50,387 nt of DNA from Nocardiopsis sp. CC223A (GTDB lineage: Bacteria > Actinomycetota > Actinomycetes > Streptosporangiales > Streptosporangiaceae). Below, in pieces: positions 32,093-40,393 of this stretch. The position numbers were made by a program, and so were the translations under genes. How positions within the stretch are numbered: the first letter of the stretch is position 1; each line of letters opens with the position of its first letter. The stretch lies in assembly GCF_030766825.1 (NCBI RefSeq), contig NZ_JASFDV010000050.1, forward strand, positions 1 through 50,387. Direction: 5' to 3'. The notes beneath the pieces were generated by a model. The model saw nothing but the letters and a program-made list of their open reading frames with translations, made no database searches and had not been told where the DNA came from.

Positions 32093-33312
32093 ACGGGCTG
32101 ACCCTGCGCACCCGGCTGGCGCTGGTCTACACGGCGGTGTTCGTGCTCGGCGGGGTGGTGCTGCTGGGCGTGAACTACGGGATCGTCTCGGCCAGCCTGG
32201 AGAGCCGCGGCGTGGGCCTGGCCACCACCGTGGAGGGGGTCGCCGTCCAGGCCCTGGACGGCGCGGGCACGGTCTCCGTCCCGGCGACGCCGGTCATGCC
32301 CGCCGAGGGGTACCAGGAGGTCGAGGACTACGGGGAGGCGCAGGCGGCGGTCGAGGACCTGCTGGAGTCCTACCGCTCCGCCGTGCTCACGGACATGGTG
32401 CTCAACTCCGTGCTGGTGCTGGGCGGGGTGACGGCGTTGGCCGCCCTGGCCGGGTGGCTGATCGCGGGCCGCCCGATGCGGCGGCTGCACCGGGTCACCG
32501 AGGCCGCCCGCACCCTGTCCGAGGACGACCTGCACAGCCGCCTGGCGCTGACCGGCCCGGACGACGAGTTCCGCGAGCTCGGTGACACCTTCGACGGCAT
32601 GCTCGCCCGCCTGGAGCGGGCCTTCGACAGCCAGCGCCGGTTCGTCGCCAACGCCTCGCACGAGCTGCGCACCCCGCTGGCCGTCCAGCGCACCGCGCTG
32701 GAGGTGCCGCTGTCCCAGGGCCGGGTGCCCGAGGACCTGCAACCGGCCTTCGCCCGGGTGCTGGGGTCGGTGGAACGCAGTGAGGAGCTCATCGCCGGAC
32801 TGCTCCTGCTCGCCCGGTCCGACCGCGGTCTGACCGGCACCGAGACGGTCGGCCTGGCCGAGATCGCGGGCGACGCCGTCGCCCTGCACAGCGGGACGGC
32901 CGCCGACCGGGGCGTGGCGCTGGAGCTGGCGGTCGAGACCGCCGACGTGGCCGGGGACCGGGTGCTGCTGGCCCACCTGGCCCGGAATCTGGTGGACAAC
33001 GCCCTGCGGTACAACGTCGACGCAGAGGCAGGGGAGGACGGCGGGTGGGTGCGCGTGGAGGTGCGCACGATCGCCGACCGGGCCGTGCTGCGGGTCGCCA
33101 ACACCGGTCCGCGGGTCCGCGACGCCGACGCGCTGTTCGAGCCCTTCCACCGCGGCGACGCCTCCCGGCTGCACCGCGGCCGGACCGGCAGCGGTCTGGG
33201 GCTGTCCATCGTCCGGTCGATCACCGAGGCGCACGGCGGCACCGTGTCGGCACTGCCCCGGCCCGAGGGCGGCCTCACCGTCACGGTCGGCTTCCCCGCC
33301 GTCGACGGGTGA
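32089..33312 (+). CDS. Sensor histidine kinase
   Basis: A 407-residue kinase with two membrane helices (about residues 8-28 and 105-127) enclosing a 75-residue extracellular sensor, then HAMP (RRLHRVTEAARTLSEDDL), the H-box FVANASHELRTPLAVQRTALE, the N-box LARNLVDNALRYN and G-boxes TGSGLGLSIVRSITEAHGG. It phosphorylates the partner regulator encoded in the overlapping gene. The sensor is small and acidic with no recognised fold. Start GTG 32089 lies within the regulator stop. Confidence 0.95.
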   Translation: MNGLTLRTRLALVYTAVFVLGGVVLLGVNYGIVSASLESRGVGLATTVEGVAVQALDGAGTVSVPATPVMPAEGYQEVEDYGEAQAAVEDLLESYRSAVLTDMVLNSVLVLGGVTALAALAGWLIAGRPMRRLHRVTEAARTLSEDDLHSRLALTGPDDEFRELGDTFDGMLARLERAFDSQRRFVANASHELRTPLAVQRTALEVPLSQGRVPEDLQPAFARVLGSVERSEELIAGLLLLARSDRGLTGTETVGLAEIAGDAVALHSGTAADRGVALELAVETADVAGDRVLLAHLARNLVDNALRYNVDAEAGEDGGWVRVEVRTIADRAVLRVANTGPRVRDADALFEPFHRGDASRLHRGRTGSGLGLSIVRSITEAHGGTVSALPRPEGGLTVTVGFPAVDG

Positions 33313-33401
33313 CGCATCGGGCCGGTGACGCAACTACGCAACGAAAGCGTGTTCGCCCGCAGGGCCGGGTTTCGTCACCGCCGAACGCGGACGACACGCC
33401 C

Positions 33402-33438
33402 GGGGGCGCCGCCAACGAAAGCCGTCGGCGGCGCCCCC
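33402..33438. terminator. Hairpin terminator between kinase and ABC genes
   Basis: A perfect 12-bp stem (GGGGGCGCCGCC and its complement) with a 13-nt loop in the convergent intergenic space. Confidence 0.75.
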
Positions 33439-33455
33439 CGAGGGGAGAGTCCGGT

Positions 33456-34433
33456 TCAGACCGGGCGCGGCTCGGTGCCCCGGTACAGGGCCGCCACCAC
33501 GCCCTCGATGTCGGGCTCCTGGAGGGTGAGGTCGGCGATGTCGTGCCCGGCCGCGACCCGGCCGATCACCACCGACGGGTTGTCCGACAGCTCCAGCCAC
33601 TGGCGGGGGCCCTCGGTCCGTACGCACCGCGCGCCCGCCACCTCCAGCGGTGGGGCGGGTTCGGCCAGGTCCACCACCAGCACCCGGGGCGTGGGCACGG
33701 CCGCGCGCAGACCGTCCAGGCCGCCGTCGTAGGCCAGCGAACCGTGGTCGATCACCACCACCCGCTCGCACAGGCGCTCCACGTCGCCCAGGTCGTGGGT
33801 GGTGAGCAGGATGGTGGTGCCCTCCTCGGCGTTCAGCCGCAGCAGGAACTCGCGGATGGTCGACTTGCTCACCACGTCCAGGCCGATGGTGGGCTCGTCC
33901 AGGACCAGGAGGCGGGGGCCGTGCAGGAGCGCGGCGGTGAGGTCGCCGCGCATCCGCTGGCCCAGGCTGAGCTGGCGCACCGGGGTCCTGAGGAAGGGCC
34001 CCAGCTCCAGGAGTTCGGTGAGCTCGGCCAGCCGCCGGGCGTGGTCGGCGGCCGGTACCCGGTACATGTGCCGGGTCAGCTCCAGGCTGTCCTTGAGCGG
34101 CAGGTCCCACCACAGGGTCGTGCGCTGGCCGAACACCACCCCGATCCGGGCCGCCAGGCGGGTCCGCTCCCGGGACGGCTCCATGCCCAGCACCCGCAGG
34201 CGCCCGGCGGTGGGGGTGAGGATACCGGTCAGCATCTTCATGGTGCTGCTCTTGCCCGCGCCGTTGGGGCCCAGGTAGCCGACGATCTCACCGGCCCGGA
34301 CGGTGAGGTCGATGTCGCGCACCGCGGACACGGTGCGCCTGGTGCGGCGCAGCAGCGGGCCCTCGGACAGTACGAAGTCGCGGCCCAGGCCGACCGCCTC
34401 GATGACGGTCTCGTCGGAGTGTGCACGGGTCAT
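33456..34433 (-). CDS. ABC transporter ATP-binding protein, ABC-2 exporter type
   Basis: A 325-residue ATPase with Walker A GPNGAGKSS, the RQLSLGQRMRGDLTAALLHGPRLLVLDEPTIGLD block and the H-loop LTTHDLGDVERLCERV. The SLGQRMR signature and a C-terminal extension are typical of the DRA/NatA-like group that works with ABC2_membrane_6 permeases. Third gene of the exporter operon; its ATG 34433 comes 2 nt after the preceding stop. Characterised relatives of this three-gene type export cationic toxicants such as viologens; substrate here is unknown. Confidence 0.93.
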   Translation of the reverse strand: MTRAHSDETVIEAVGLGRDFVLSEGPLLRRTRRTVSAVRDIDLTVRAGEIVGYLGPNGAGKSSTMKMLTGILTPTAGRLRVLGMEPSRERTRLAARIGVVFGQRTTLWWDLPLKDSLELTRHMYRVPAADHARRLAELTELLELGPFLRTPVRQLSLGQRMRGDLTAALLHGPRLLVLDEPTIGLDVVSKSTIREFLLRLNAEEGTTILLTTHDLGDVERLCERVVVIDHGSLAYDGGLDGLRAAVPTPRVLVVDLAEPAPPLEVAGARCVRTEGPRQWLELSDNPSVVIGRVAAGHDIADLTLQEPDIEGVVAALYRGTEPRPV

Positions 34434-34435
34434 CT

Positions 34436-35284
34436 TCAGCTCCCGGTGGATCGGTAGTGGCGCAGGCCCAGCCGCCACAGCAGGGCGGCGGCCGCGCACG
34501 ACAGGACGGCGACGAACGGCGGGGCGTGGCGGAGGAGGTCGGGCAGCCCGGTCGGGTCCGGGCGGTCCAGCAGGTACAGCACCGGCTGCCAGCCGACGAA
34601 CGCCAGCGGGACCGCGAAGGTGACGGCGTACACGACCCCCTTGCCGTAGATGGACAGCGGGTACTCGGTGAGCGCCTGCCCGCCGTAGGTGAGCGAGTTG
34701 GCGGCCTCGCGCGCATCGGCGACGAAGAACTGTAGGCACCCGCTCGCGGTCCAGACGGCGGCGGCGATCGCCACCCCCGACACCAGCAGGACCGGCAGCA
34801 TCACGACTTTGCCCGGGGTCCAGGCGATGTCGCAGTGGTACAGCGCCACCCCCGTGACCACGGCCGCCGGGACCACCCGTCCCAGGCGGCGCAGCGCGAA
34901 CCGGTCGGTGGCGATCTGGATGAGCGGGGAGACCGGCCGCACCAGCATGACGTCCAGCGAGCCGCTGCGGATGTGCTGTCCCAGGCCCTCCACCATGCCC
35001 ATGAGCATGTCGGCGGCGGCGAACACCAGGTTGGCCAGGGACGCGATGAGCAGGCCCTCGGCCAGGGAGAAGCCGTCCAGGGCCCCGGCGTGCCGGAACA
35101 CGACGAACACCGCGAAGATCTCCGCGACCGCGCCCAGGGAGGTCCCGAAGGTCATCAGGGCCAGGGAGGCCGGGTACTGGGCGAGGGCCCGGCTCCAGGT
35201 CCAGGCCAGCAGGACGTAGGTGCGGACCGGCCGGGCCGGGCGTTCGAGGGGCCGGTCGGGGGTGTGCGGGAGGAGGTCAGCCAC
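34436..35284 (-). CDS. ABC-2 family permease
   Basis: A 282-residue permease with about six helices and an Arg-rich N-terminus. The segment SLANLVFAAADMLMGMVEGLGQHIRSGSLDVMLVRPVSPLIQIATDRFALRR is the ABC2_membrane_6 family pattern (IRSGxLDxxLVRPxxPL). It forms a heterodimer with the product of 35277-36077, which shows the same pattern. Its start overlaps that gene by 8 nt. Confidence 0.9.
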   Translation of the reverse strand: MADLLPHTPDRPLERPARPVRTYVLLAWTWSRALAQYPASLALMTFGTSLGAVAEIFAVFVVFRHAGALDGFSLAEGLLIASLANLVFAAADMLMGMVEGLGQHIRSGSLDVMLVRPVSPLIQIATDRFALRRLGRVVPAAVVTGVALYHCDIAWTPGKVVMLPVLLVSGVAIAAAVWTASGCLQFFVADAREAANSLTYGGQALTEYPLSIYGKGVVYAVTFAVPLAFVGWQPVLYLLDRPDPTGLPDLLRHAPPFVAVLSCAAAALLWRLGLRHYRSTGS

Positions 35285-36077
35285 CCTGGACCACCACCTT
35301 TCGGGTGGCGAGGGAGGTGAGCCACGCGCCCAGGAGCAGCAGGGCGGCCGCCCACGCGGCCTGGAGGGCCAGCCCGCCCGCGACGGTCCCGCCCGGCAGG
35401 CTCTCCTTGCCCAGCATGACCTCGGCGGGGATCTGGACGGTCGCCGCCCACGGCAGGGCGCGCAGGACGTCGGCCGCGGCCGGCGGGAAGAGGGGGAGCG
35501 GCAGCAGCATTCCGGCGGCCACCGGCCCGACCAGGCCGACGATCGCCCAGATCCCCCGGGTGTCCAGGATCCAGAACCCGGCCAGCTCGTACAGGTAGCG
35601 CAGGGCGAACCCGATGACCGCGGCCAGGGCGACGGAGGCGAGGAACAGCGTCCAGTGCCCGAACGTCGTCGGCAGCAGCAGGTCGAACAGGAGCGCCCCG
35701 ATGAGGAAGGTCGGGACGCCGCGGAAGGCGATGCTGAACGTGGCCCGGCCCAGGTCCTCGGCCAGCCACCAGCCGAGCAGGGGGACCGGGCGCAGCAGGT
35801 CGGTGCCGACGGCCCCGCTGCGGATGCGCTCGCCCAGGTCCAGCGGGGGACCCATGATCGCGACCGTCGCGATCAGCCCCTGGCAGACGAACACCTGGGT
35901 GACGGCGTCGGCCGCGTCGTACCCGTTGATCTCGGGGCGCACCGAGAAGAGGGCGAGGAGGACGGCGGCGTTGATGCAGCCGAAGACGGAGTTGGTGAAG
36001 ATGCCGGCGAGAGTGGCCGCGCGGTAGGTGGAGTACCGGCGCAGCCCTCTGATGTACACGGCCGGATAGACGCGCAC
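35277..36077 (-). CDS. ABC-2 family permease
   Basis: A 266-residue permease with about six helices, paralogous to its neighbour: RIRSGAVGTDLLRPVPLLGWWLAEDLGR matches the same IRSG...LLRPVxPL motif. The GTG start at 36077 leaves MRVYPAVYIRGLRRYSTYRAATLAGIFTNSVFG, a typical beginning for the family. First gene of the exporter operon. A small hairpin (CGCGCCT-GAA-AGGCGCG, 36133-36149) lies in the upstream leader. Confidence 0.9.
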   Translation of the reverse strand: MRVYPAVYIRGLRRYSTYRAATLAGIFTNSVFGCINAAVLLALFSVRPEINGYDAADAVTQVFVCQGLIATVAIMGPPLDLGERIRSGAVGTDLLRPVPLLGWWLAEDLGRATFSIAFRGVPTFLIGALLFDLLLPTTFGHWTLFLASVALAAVIGFALRYLYELAGFWILDTRGIWAIVGLVGPVAAGMLLPLPLFPPAAADVLRALPWAATVQIPAEVMLGKESLPGGTVAGGLALQAAWAAALLLLGAWLTSLATRKVVVQGG

Positions 36078-36248
36078 GAAGGAAGACCCCCTGGGACGTG
36101 CTTGATGTGCACTGCGTGCTGGATGGGAACTTCGCGCCTGAAAGGCGCGGTGTGTCCGGCACGTCCCTGACGCGCGAGGGGCTCAGGTCCGGGTCGCCGC
36201 GAAGGGCGAAGATAACACGTTCGCGCAGGAACCGGGGAAGGGGTGACC

Positions 36249-36285
36249 GGGTCCCGTCCCGGCCCCCGGCGGCGGGACGGGACCC
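36249..36285. terminator. Hairpin terminator after the 36320 gene
   Basis: A perfect 13-bp stem (GGGTCCCGTCCCG and its complement) around an 11-nt loop, 35 bp beyond the stop of the leftward gene at 36320. It separates that gene from the exporter operon. Confidence 0.75.
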
Positions 36286-36319
36286 GGCGCGGCCGGTGTC
36301 GGCGCGGCGGATGTCGGGG

Positions 36320-36754
36320 TCAGAGCATGGGGCGTGCGCGGTCCGGCACCTCGGGGGAGCCGGGCTCCCGATCCCGGCAGGCGCGGCGGAAGGCCTCTTC
36401 CGCCCGCCGGTCCGCGAGGAAGGCGGCGATCAGGAAGGTCAGCCCCAGTGCGGAGGCGACGGCGGTGGCGGGCATCGCCCAGGTCGCCTCCGGGCCGAAA
36501 CCGCTGAGGAGGGTGGGCGGGCCGGGGCTGGCCAGCAGGGCCACGGCCGCCACGGTGATGAAACCGGCCACGACGCCGAAGATGATGAACACGCCGGTCG
36601 CGGTGGCGGAGCGGGCCGGCCGCAGCAGCACGGTGGCGGGTGCGCCCTCGTGCCGTTCCGTTCCCGCCCCGGGGTCTTCGGTTCTCGGCGCCGGGGCGGC
36701 TGTGGTGATGGTCGTCGTCATGCCCGTCGAGGTGAGCCCGGTGGGGATTCTCAT
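36320..36754 (-). CDS. Two-helix membrane protein, unknown
   Basis: A 144-residue protein with a Thr/Pro-rich N-terminus (about 45 residues), two transmembrane helices (about 53-75 and 90-112), and a charged C-terminal tail (ADRRAEEAFRRACRDREP). No family recognised. The stretch upstream to 37099 holds its promoter and a CRP-like palindrome. Confidence 0.75.
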   Translation of the reverse strand: MRIPTGLTSTGMTTTITTAAPAPRTEDPGAGTERHEGAPATVLLRPARSATATGVFIIFGVVAGFITVAAVALLASPGPPTLLSGFGPEATWAMPATAVASALGLTFLIAAFLADRRAEEAFRRACRDREPGSPEVPDRARPML

Positions 36755-37099
36755 GTGATCTCCCGTGTTCCGTCACTCTGTTCTTGCCGCTCGTCCTTGG
36801 TGACAAGGTCGGGCTTGATCAACTCACGCCCTAATCTATGTGATCTAGTTCACTTTCCCGCTCTGGGGAAAAAAATCTACCGCGGACGGTGATTTTACGT
36901 TCACTGATAGCAGGTCAATGGTTGCGGGAAGGTTGCATCATCGCTGCTCACCGCACCTCTCCACGAGCGGGGTGTCCGACCGCCGCCGCGATGGCGGCCG
37001 TCGCCGCCACCGGGACCGTGACGGGACTCACGCCCTGCCGTTACCGTTCCGTCACGAACCGGAGCACGGGCGCAACGTCGGCTTGGCACCGTCGGTCCC
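36755..37099. other. Divergent promoter region, locally A/T-richer
   Basis: This 345-bp region separates the membrane protein and the ACT-domain gene. It includes an A/T-rich part (about 36830-36910) with the CRP-like site and a run of seven A. I see no gene in it. Confidence 0.5.
36839..36854. promoter_or_regulatory. CRP/GlxR-like site
   Basis: TGTGA-TCTAGT-TCACT matches the CRP-family pattern TGTGA-N6-TCACA at 9 of 10 positions. It lies in the shared promoter region, 85 bp from the start of the gene at 36754. Confidence 0.5.
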
Positions 37100-37936
37100 A
37101 TGGACGCTCCCGAAGACCACCACACGACCGGCGACCGGCGCACCGGCTTCCTCGGCAGGGAGGCCCTCGACTTCGGGGTCCTGCTGATCGCCGCCGGGGC
37201 GGCGCACCTGGTGGTGCTCTCCCTGGGCCACAGCGACGGCGGGGCCCGCGCCCTGCTCGCGGTCGGGACGCTGCTCGTCCTGGCCTCCGGCCTGCACCGC
37301 TGGTACCGGTACCGGCGGTCCGCCGCCCCGGCCGTGCAACGGGTCGAGAACCACCGCCCGCACCGTGTTCCACCCGTCCACGACCCGCTCGGCGACCGCC
37401 TGTGGAGCGTGCGGGTCACCGTCGCGGACGTCCCCGGCGGGCTCGCCGCGCTCACCGCCGGGTTCGCGGACCTGGGCGTGGACATCCGCCTCATGCACGT
37501 CCACCCCGCCGGGACTGAGGCCGTCGACGAGTTCTTCGTCAGCGCACCCGACCGTGTGGGGGCGCACGCCCTGCACGCCGCCGTCCGGGAGGCGGGCGGC
37601 CGCGACGCCATCGTGCGCACCGCCGACCCGCACGAACTCAGCGACACCACCAGCCGGACCCTGGCCCTGGTCGGCGCGCTCGCGTCCGGGGACGCCACGC
37701 TGGAGGAGTCGCTGCTGTCCCTGGCCGCCGCCCAGGCGGTCGAGACGGTGGACGGGCCGCCCGTCGGCCTGGGGCGCGAGGACCTGTCCGGCACCGTGAT
37801 GACCCTGCCCGCGCCCGACGGCCGGGTGCTGGTCGTCCGGCGCTCCGGAGCGCCGTTCACCCCGGTGGAGTTCGCCCGCTGCCGGGCGCTCGCCCAGGTC
37901 GCCGCGACCCTGGGCAGCCGGACCGGCAAACACTGA
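37100..37936 (+). CDS. ACT-domain protein with N-terminal membrane helices
   Basis: A 278-residue protein. The N-terminus has two hydrophobic helices (about residues 24-42 and 48-66), followed by a cytoplasmic part with an ACT-type domain: LWSVRVTVADVPGGLAALTAGFADLGVDIRLMHVHP (about 100-140) continuing EAVDEFFVSAPD. ACT domains bind amino acids or other small ligands. A C-terminal half of about 100 residues is unassigned (ALASGDATLEESLLSLAAAQAV). A membrane-tethered ACT protein is unusual. The ligand cannot be inferred. Confidence 0.75.
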   Translation: MDAPEDHHTTGDRRTGFLGREALDFGVLLIAAGAAHLVVLSLGHSDGGARALLAVGTLLVLASGLHRWYRYRRSAAPAVQRVENHRPHRVPPVHDPLGDRLWSVRVTVADVPGGLAALTAGFADLGVDIRLMHVHPAGTEAVDEFFVSAPDRVGAHALHAAVREAGGRDAIVRTADPHELSDTTSRTLALVGALASGDATLEESLLSLAAAQAVETVDGPPVGLGREDLSGTVMTLPAPDGRVLVVRRSGAPFTPVEFARCRALAQVAATLGSRTGKH

Positions 37937-37978
37937 TGGGACGGGTGTGAACCAGGGGGTTCCAGGGTGCGTCGCACC

Positions 37979-38005
37979 GGGAGCGGGCCGCACGGGCCCG
38001 CTCCC
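37979..38005. terminator. Hairpin between same-strand genes
   Basis: GGGAGCGGGCC pairs perfectly with GGCCCGCTCCC around a 5-nt loop, 42 bp after the ACT gene. It ends just before the RBS (TTGGAGGAG) of the next gene, so it may attenuate read-through. Confidence 0.6.
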
Positions 38006-38020
38006 ACCCCTTGGAGGAGC

Positions 38021-39319
38021 ATGACCGACAACGATCCGCTGGCCGCGGCCCGGGCGAGCCTGGCGGAGGGAAAGCCCTCGCGCGCCGTCCTCTCCCTGCG
38101 CCCGTACGCCGACGACCTGCCGCTGCCCGACCTGGTCGCGCTGGTGCGCGACGCCTCCCGCGCCCTGGGCGCGGACGACCTGGCCGGGGCCGCCGACGAC
38201 CTGCTCGGCGACATCGACGGACCCAAGGCCCTCTACGACTTCGGATACGCCGCCATCGAGTCCCAGATCCCCTTCGTCGGCGTTCCCGCGCTGCGTCGGG
38301 CCCGCGGGCTGGCCCCCGACGTCCTGCCGATCCTGTGGGAGCTGGCCTCCGCGCTGGAGGGCGCACACCGGCACGGCGAGGCCGCCGACGCCCTGCGCGG
38401 GTGGACCGGCGACCTGCCCGCCTGGCCCGGCCGGTACCTGATCGCCTACAACTCCCTGGCCGCGGGCGACCTCGCCGGGGCCCGGGAGGCCCTGGCGGGC
38501 CTGCCCGCCCCCGGGGACCCGGACTGGGGACCCGCCCACACCCGGGTCACCGCCATGGCGGAGCGGGCCGCGGCGGCCGCCGCGGCCGGTTCGCTGGACG
38601 ATTCCGACCTGCGCGGATGGCATTTCGCACTGCACGGGGGAGTGGTCGCCCACCTGTCCCCGTTCGGGTTCGAGGAGTCCATGCGGGGGCGTTACGCGTT
38701 CATCTCCGACGACTACTCGTACTGCCGCACCGGGCTGGAACGGCTGCGGTCGGTGCTGGAGACCGCCGGACGCGCGGTGGACGGGGTCATGTCGCTGCCC
38801 GACCGGGACAGCGTCATCCTGGGCCTGGCCGCGTCCCGGCTGCTCGACCTGCCGCTGCTGCCGGTGGACCCGGCCCGGCCGGGCGCGCTGGTGGTGGCCT
38901 ACGACCTCGACGACGCCGACCCGGAGCTGCGCGGGGCGCTGTTCGAGCGGCCCGACGGGCAGATCCTCTTCGAGCACGCCGCCTGCTGGGTCCGTCCCGC
39001 GGGTCCGGCCGCCGACGTGGTGACGCTGCTTCACCAGACCGTTCACCGCCCCTGGGGCGAACGGATGCGCATGGCGGACGTGGAGGACCCCTCTCGCGGA
39101 GTGGAGACGGTCCCGGCGGACGGGCGCCCGGAGGCCGAGCTGGCCGAGGAGGTCCTCGCCGCCGAGGCCATGACCGGGGAGAACGGCGAGGACGGGCCGC
39201 CGGACACGGTGGACGTGCTCACCGGGTTCGTCGGGGCCGTGGCCGGACGGTGGGCGCGGTCCGGTCGGCGCTGGCGCGCGGACACGCCGGGGCCGGTGCG
39301 CAGCTCGTACTTCTACTGA
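38021..39319 (+). CDS. Helical-repeat-like protein of unknown function
   Basis: A 432-residue soluble protein. The first half is Ala/Leu-rich and helical in paired segments (ARASLAEGKPSRAVLSLRPYADDLPL, VPALRRARGLAPDVLPILWELASAL, RYLIAYNSLAAGDLAGAREALAGL), consistent with TPR-like repeats. The second half has a distinct fold with HFALHGGVVAHLSPFGFEESMRGRYAFISDDYSYCRTGLERL and LFERPDGQILFEHAACWVRPAG. I do not recognise the family. ATG 38021 follows TTGGAGGAG. It lies between the ACT gene and the L,D-transpeptidase. Confidence 0.78.
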   Translation: MTDNDPLAAARASLAEGKPSRAVLSLRPYADDLPLPDLVALVRDASRALGADDLAGAADDLLGDIDGPKALYDFGYAAIESQIPFVGVPALRRARGLAPDVLPILWELASALEGAHRHGEAADALRGWTGDLPAWPGRYLIAYNSLAAGDLAGAREALAGLPAPGDPDWGPAHTRVTAMAERAAAAAAAGSLDDSDLRGWHFALHGGVVAHLSPFGFEESMRGRYAFISDDYSYCRTGLERLRSVLETAGRAVDGVMSLPDRDSVILGLAASRLLDLPLLPVDPARPGALVVAYDLDDADPELRGALFERPDGQILFEHAACWVRPAGPAADVVTLLHQTVHRPWGERMRMADVEDPSRGVETVPADGRPEAELAEEVLAAEAMTGENGEDGPPDTVDVLTGFVGAVAGRWARSGRRWRADTPGPVRSSYFY

Positions 39320-39374
39320 CCCCTGCGGCGGGGTACGGGCCCCGGGCCGGAGTCTCGGTTCCGGGCCCGCGCTT

Positions 39375-39395
39375 TTGTCCACAGGCTGTGGAAAA
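39375..39395. promoter_or_regulatory. Inverted pair of DnaA boxes
   Basis: TTGTCCACA, the actinobacterial DnaA-box consensus, and TGTGGAAAA (TTTTCCACA on the other strand) face each other across GGC. The pair lies 38 bp before the L,D-transpeptidase gene and resembles the element at 12947. Confidence 0.55.
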
Positions 39396-39432
39396 TGGCC
39401 CATGATCCGCCCCAGGCGGGTAAAAGAGACGT

Positions 39433-40149
39433 ATGGCAACCCCCCGAACACCCTCCGTCCCGTTCCTCCGACACCCGGCCCGGCTCCTGGCGGTGCTGCT
39501 CGCCGCACTGCTGGGCGCCCTCCTGCTCGCCCCGCCGCCCGCCCGCGCCGACGCCCGCGAGCTGCGCAACGGCGACTCCGGCCGGGCCGTCACAGCGCTC
39601 CAGGAGGAGCTGCTCGGCCTCGGTTACTGGCTCGACGGCGCCGACGGCGAATTCGGGCCCAACACCGCACAGGCCGTGCTCGCCCTCCAGAAGGCCGCCG
39701 GTATCGACCGCGACGGCGTGGTCGGCCCCGACACCCGGGCCGCGCTGGCCGACCGGGTCCGACCATCGGCGGCCTCCTCCGGCGACGCGCTGGAGATCGA
39801 CCTGGAGCGCCAACTGCTGCTGGTGGTCTCCGGCGGGGAGGTGGAGTACACGCTCAGCACCTCCACCGGCTCGGGGCGGCCCTACCTCGGCGCCGACGGC
39901 TCCGAGCGGATCGCGGTCACCCCCACCGGCACCTACACGGTGTTCCGGCAGGTCTCCGGCTGGGACCCGGGGCCCTACGGGGCGCTGTACGCGCCGATGT
40001 ACTTCAACGGCGGCATCGCCGTCCACGGGTACCCGAGCGTGCCGGCATACCCGGCCTCGCACGGCTGCGCGCGGGTGGGCCTGTCGGCCATGGACTGGTT
40101 GCGGGAGGAGGGGCACATCGCGGTGGGCACCACCGTCGTCGTCCGCTGA
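39433..40149 (+). CDS. L,D-transpeptidase with peptidoglycan-binding domain
   Basis: A 238-residue secreted enzyme. It has a signal peptide (about residues 1-40, ending APPPARADA), a PG_binding_1 domain (about 42-105, LRNGDSGRAVTALQEELLGLGYWLDGADGEFGPNTAQAVLALQ), and a YkuD catalytic domain (about 115-238) with the catalytic motif IAVHGYP...SHGCARV (Cys about residue 211). Such enzymes make 3-3 crosslinks in peptidoglycan. The single-domain layout is typical of small actinobacterial members. Two DnaA boxes lie in its promoter region. Confidence 0.93.
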   Translation: MATPRTPSVPFLRHPARLLAVLLAALLGALLLAPPPARADARELRNGDSGRAVTALQEELLGLGYWLDGADGEFGPNTAQAVLALQKAAGIDRDGVVGPDTRAALADRVRPSAASSGDALEIDLERQLLLVVSGGEVEYTLSTSTGSGRPYLGADGSERIAVTPTGTYTVFRQVSGWDPGPYGALYAPMYFNGGIAVHGYPSVPAYPASHGCARVGLSAMDWLREEGHIAVGTTVVVR

Positions 40150-40255
40150 CCGCCGTCGCGGCCAGCCTCGGCAGCTCGCGGGTACCCGTCGGCGCGGGGC
40201 CCGGCACCCCGCGCTCCGGGGCGGCGGCCCGCCGCCGGGCGGTCGCCCCACGGTC

Positions 40256-40285
40256 GGCAGCCCCGGCGGTGGCAGCCCCGGCGGT
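40256..40285. repeat. 15-bp tandem duplication
   Basis: GGCAGCCCCGGCGGT occurs twice in direct succession in the intergenic space between the transpeptidase and phosphatase genes. Confidence 0.7.
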
Positions 40286-40393
40286 GACCCGCCGCGCAGC
40301 GTTCATCCGCCGGTGGGATGACCGCCGACGTCCCCGGGAAGGAGAGGGCACGGCCGGACGGAGGGACCGACCGGCCCCGCGAAGGGGACCACC

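Noticed and set aside
31711..33333. Minus-strand open frame opposite the two-component genes
   Set aside because: Shadow of the kinase gene; its product is Gly/His/Gln-rich and unlike any protein.
37052..39508. 818-codon minus-strand open frame
   Set aside because: Opposite two plus-strand genes with normal codon bias; the predicted product is Gly/Arg/Pro low complexity.
40150..40393. Possible CRISPR or repeat array
   Set aside because: Only a two-copy 15-bp tandem duplication is present; no spaced direct repeats or cas genes are in the window.
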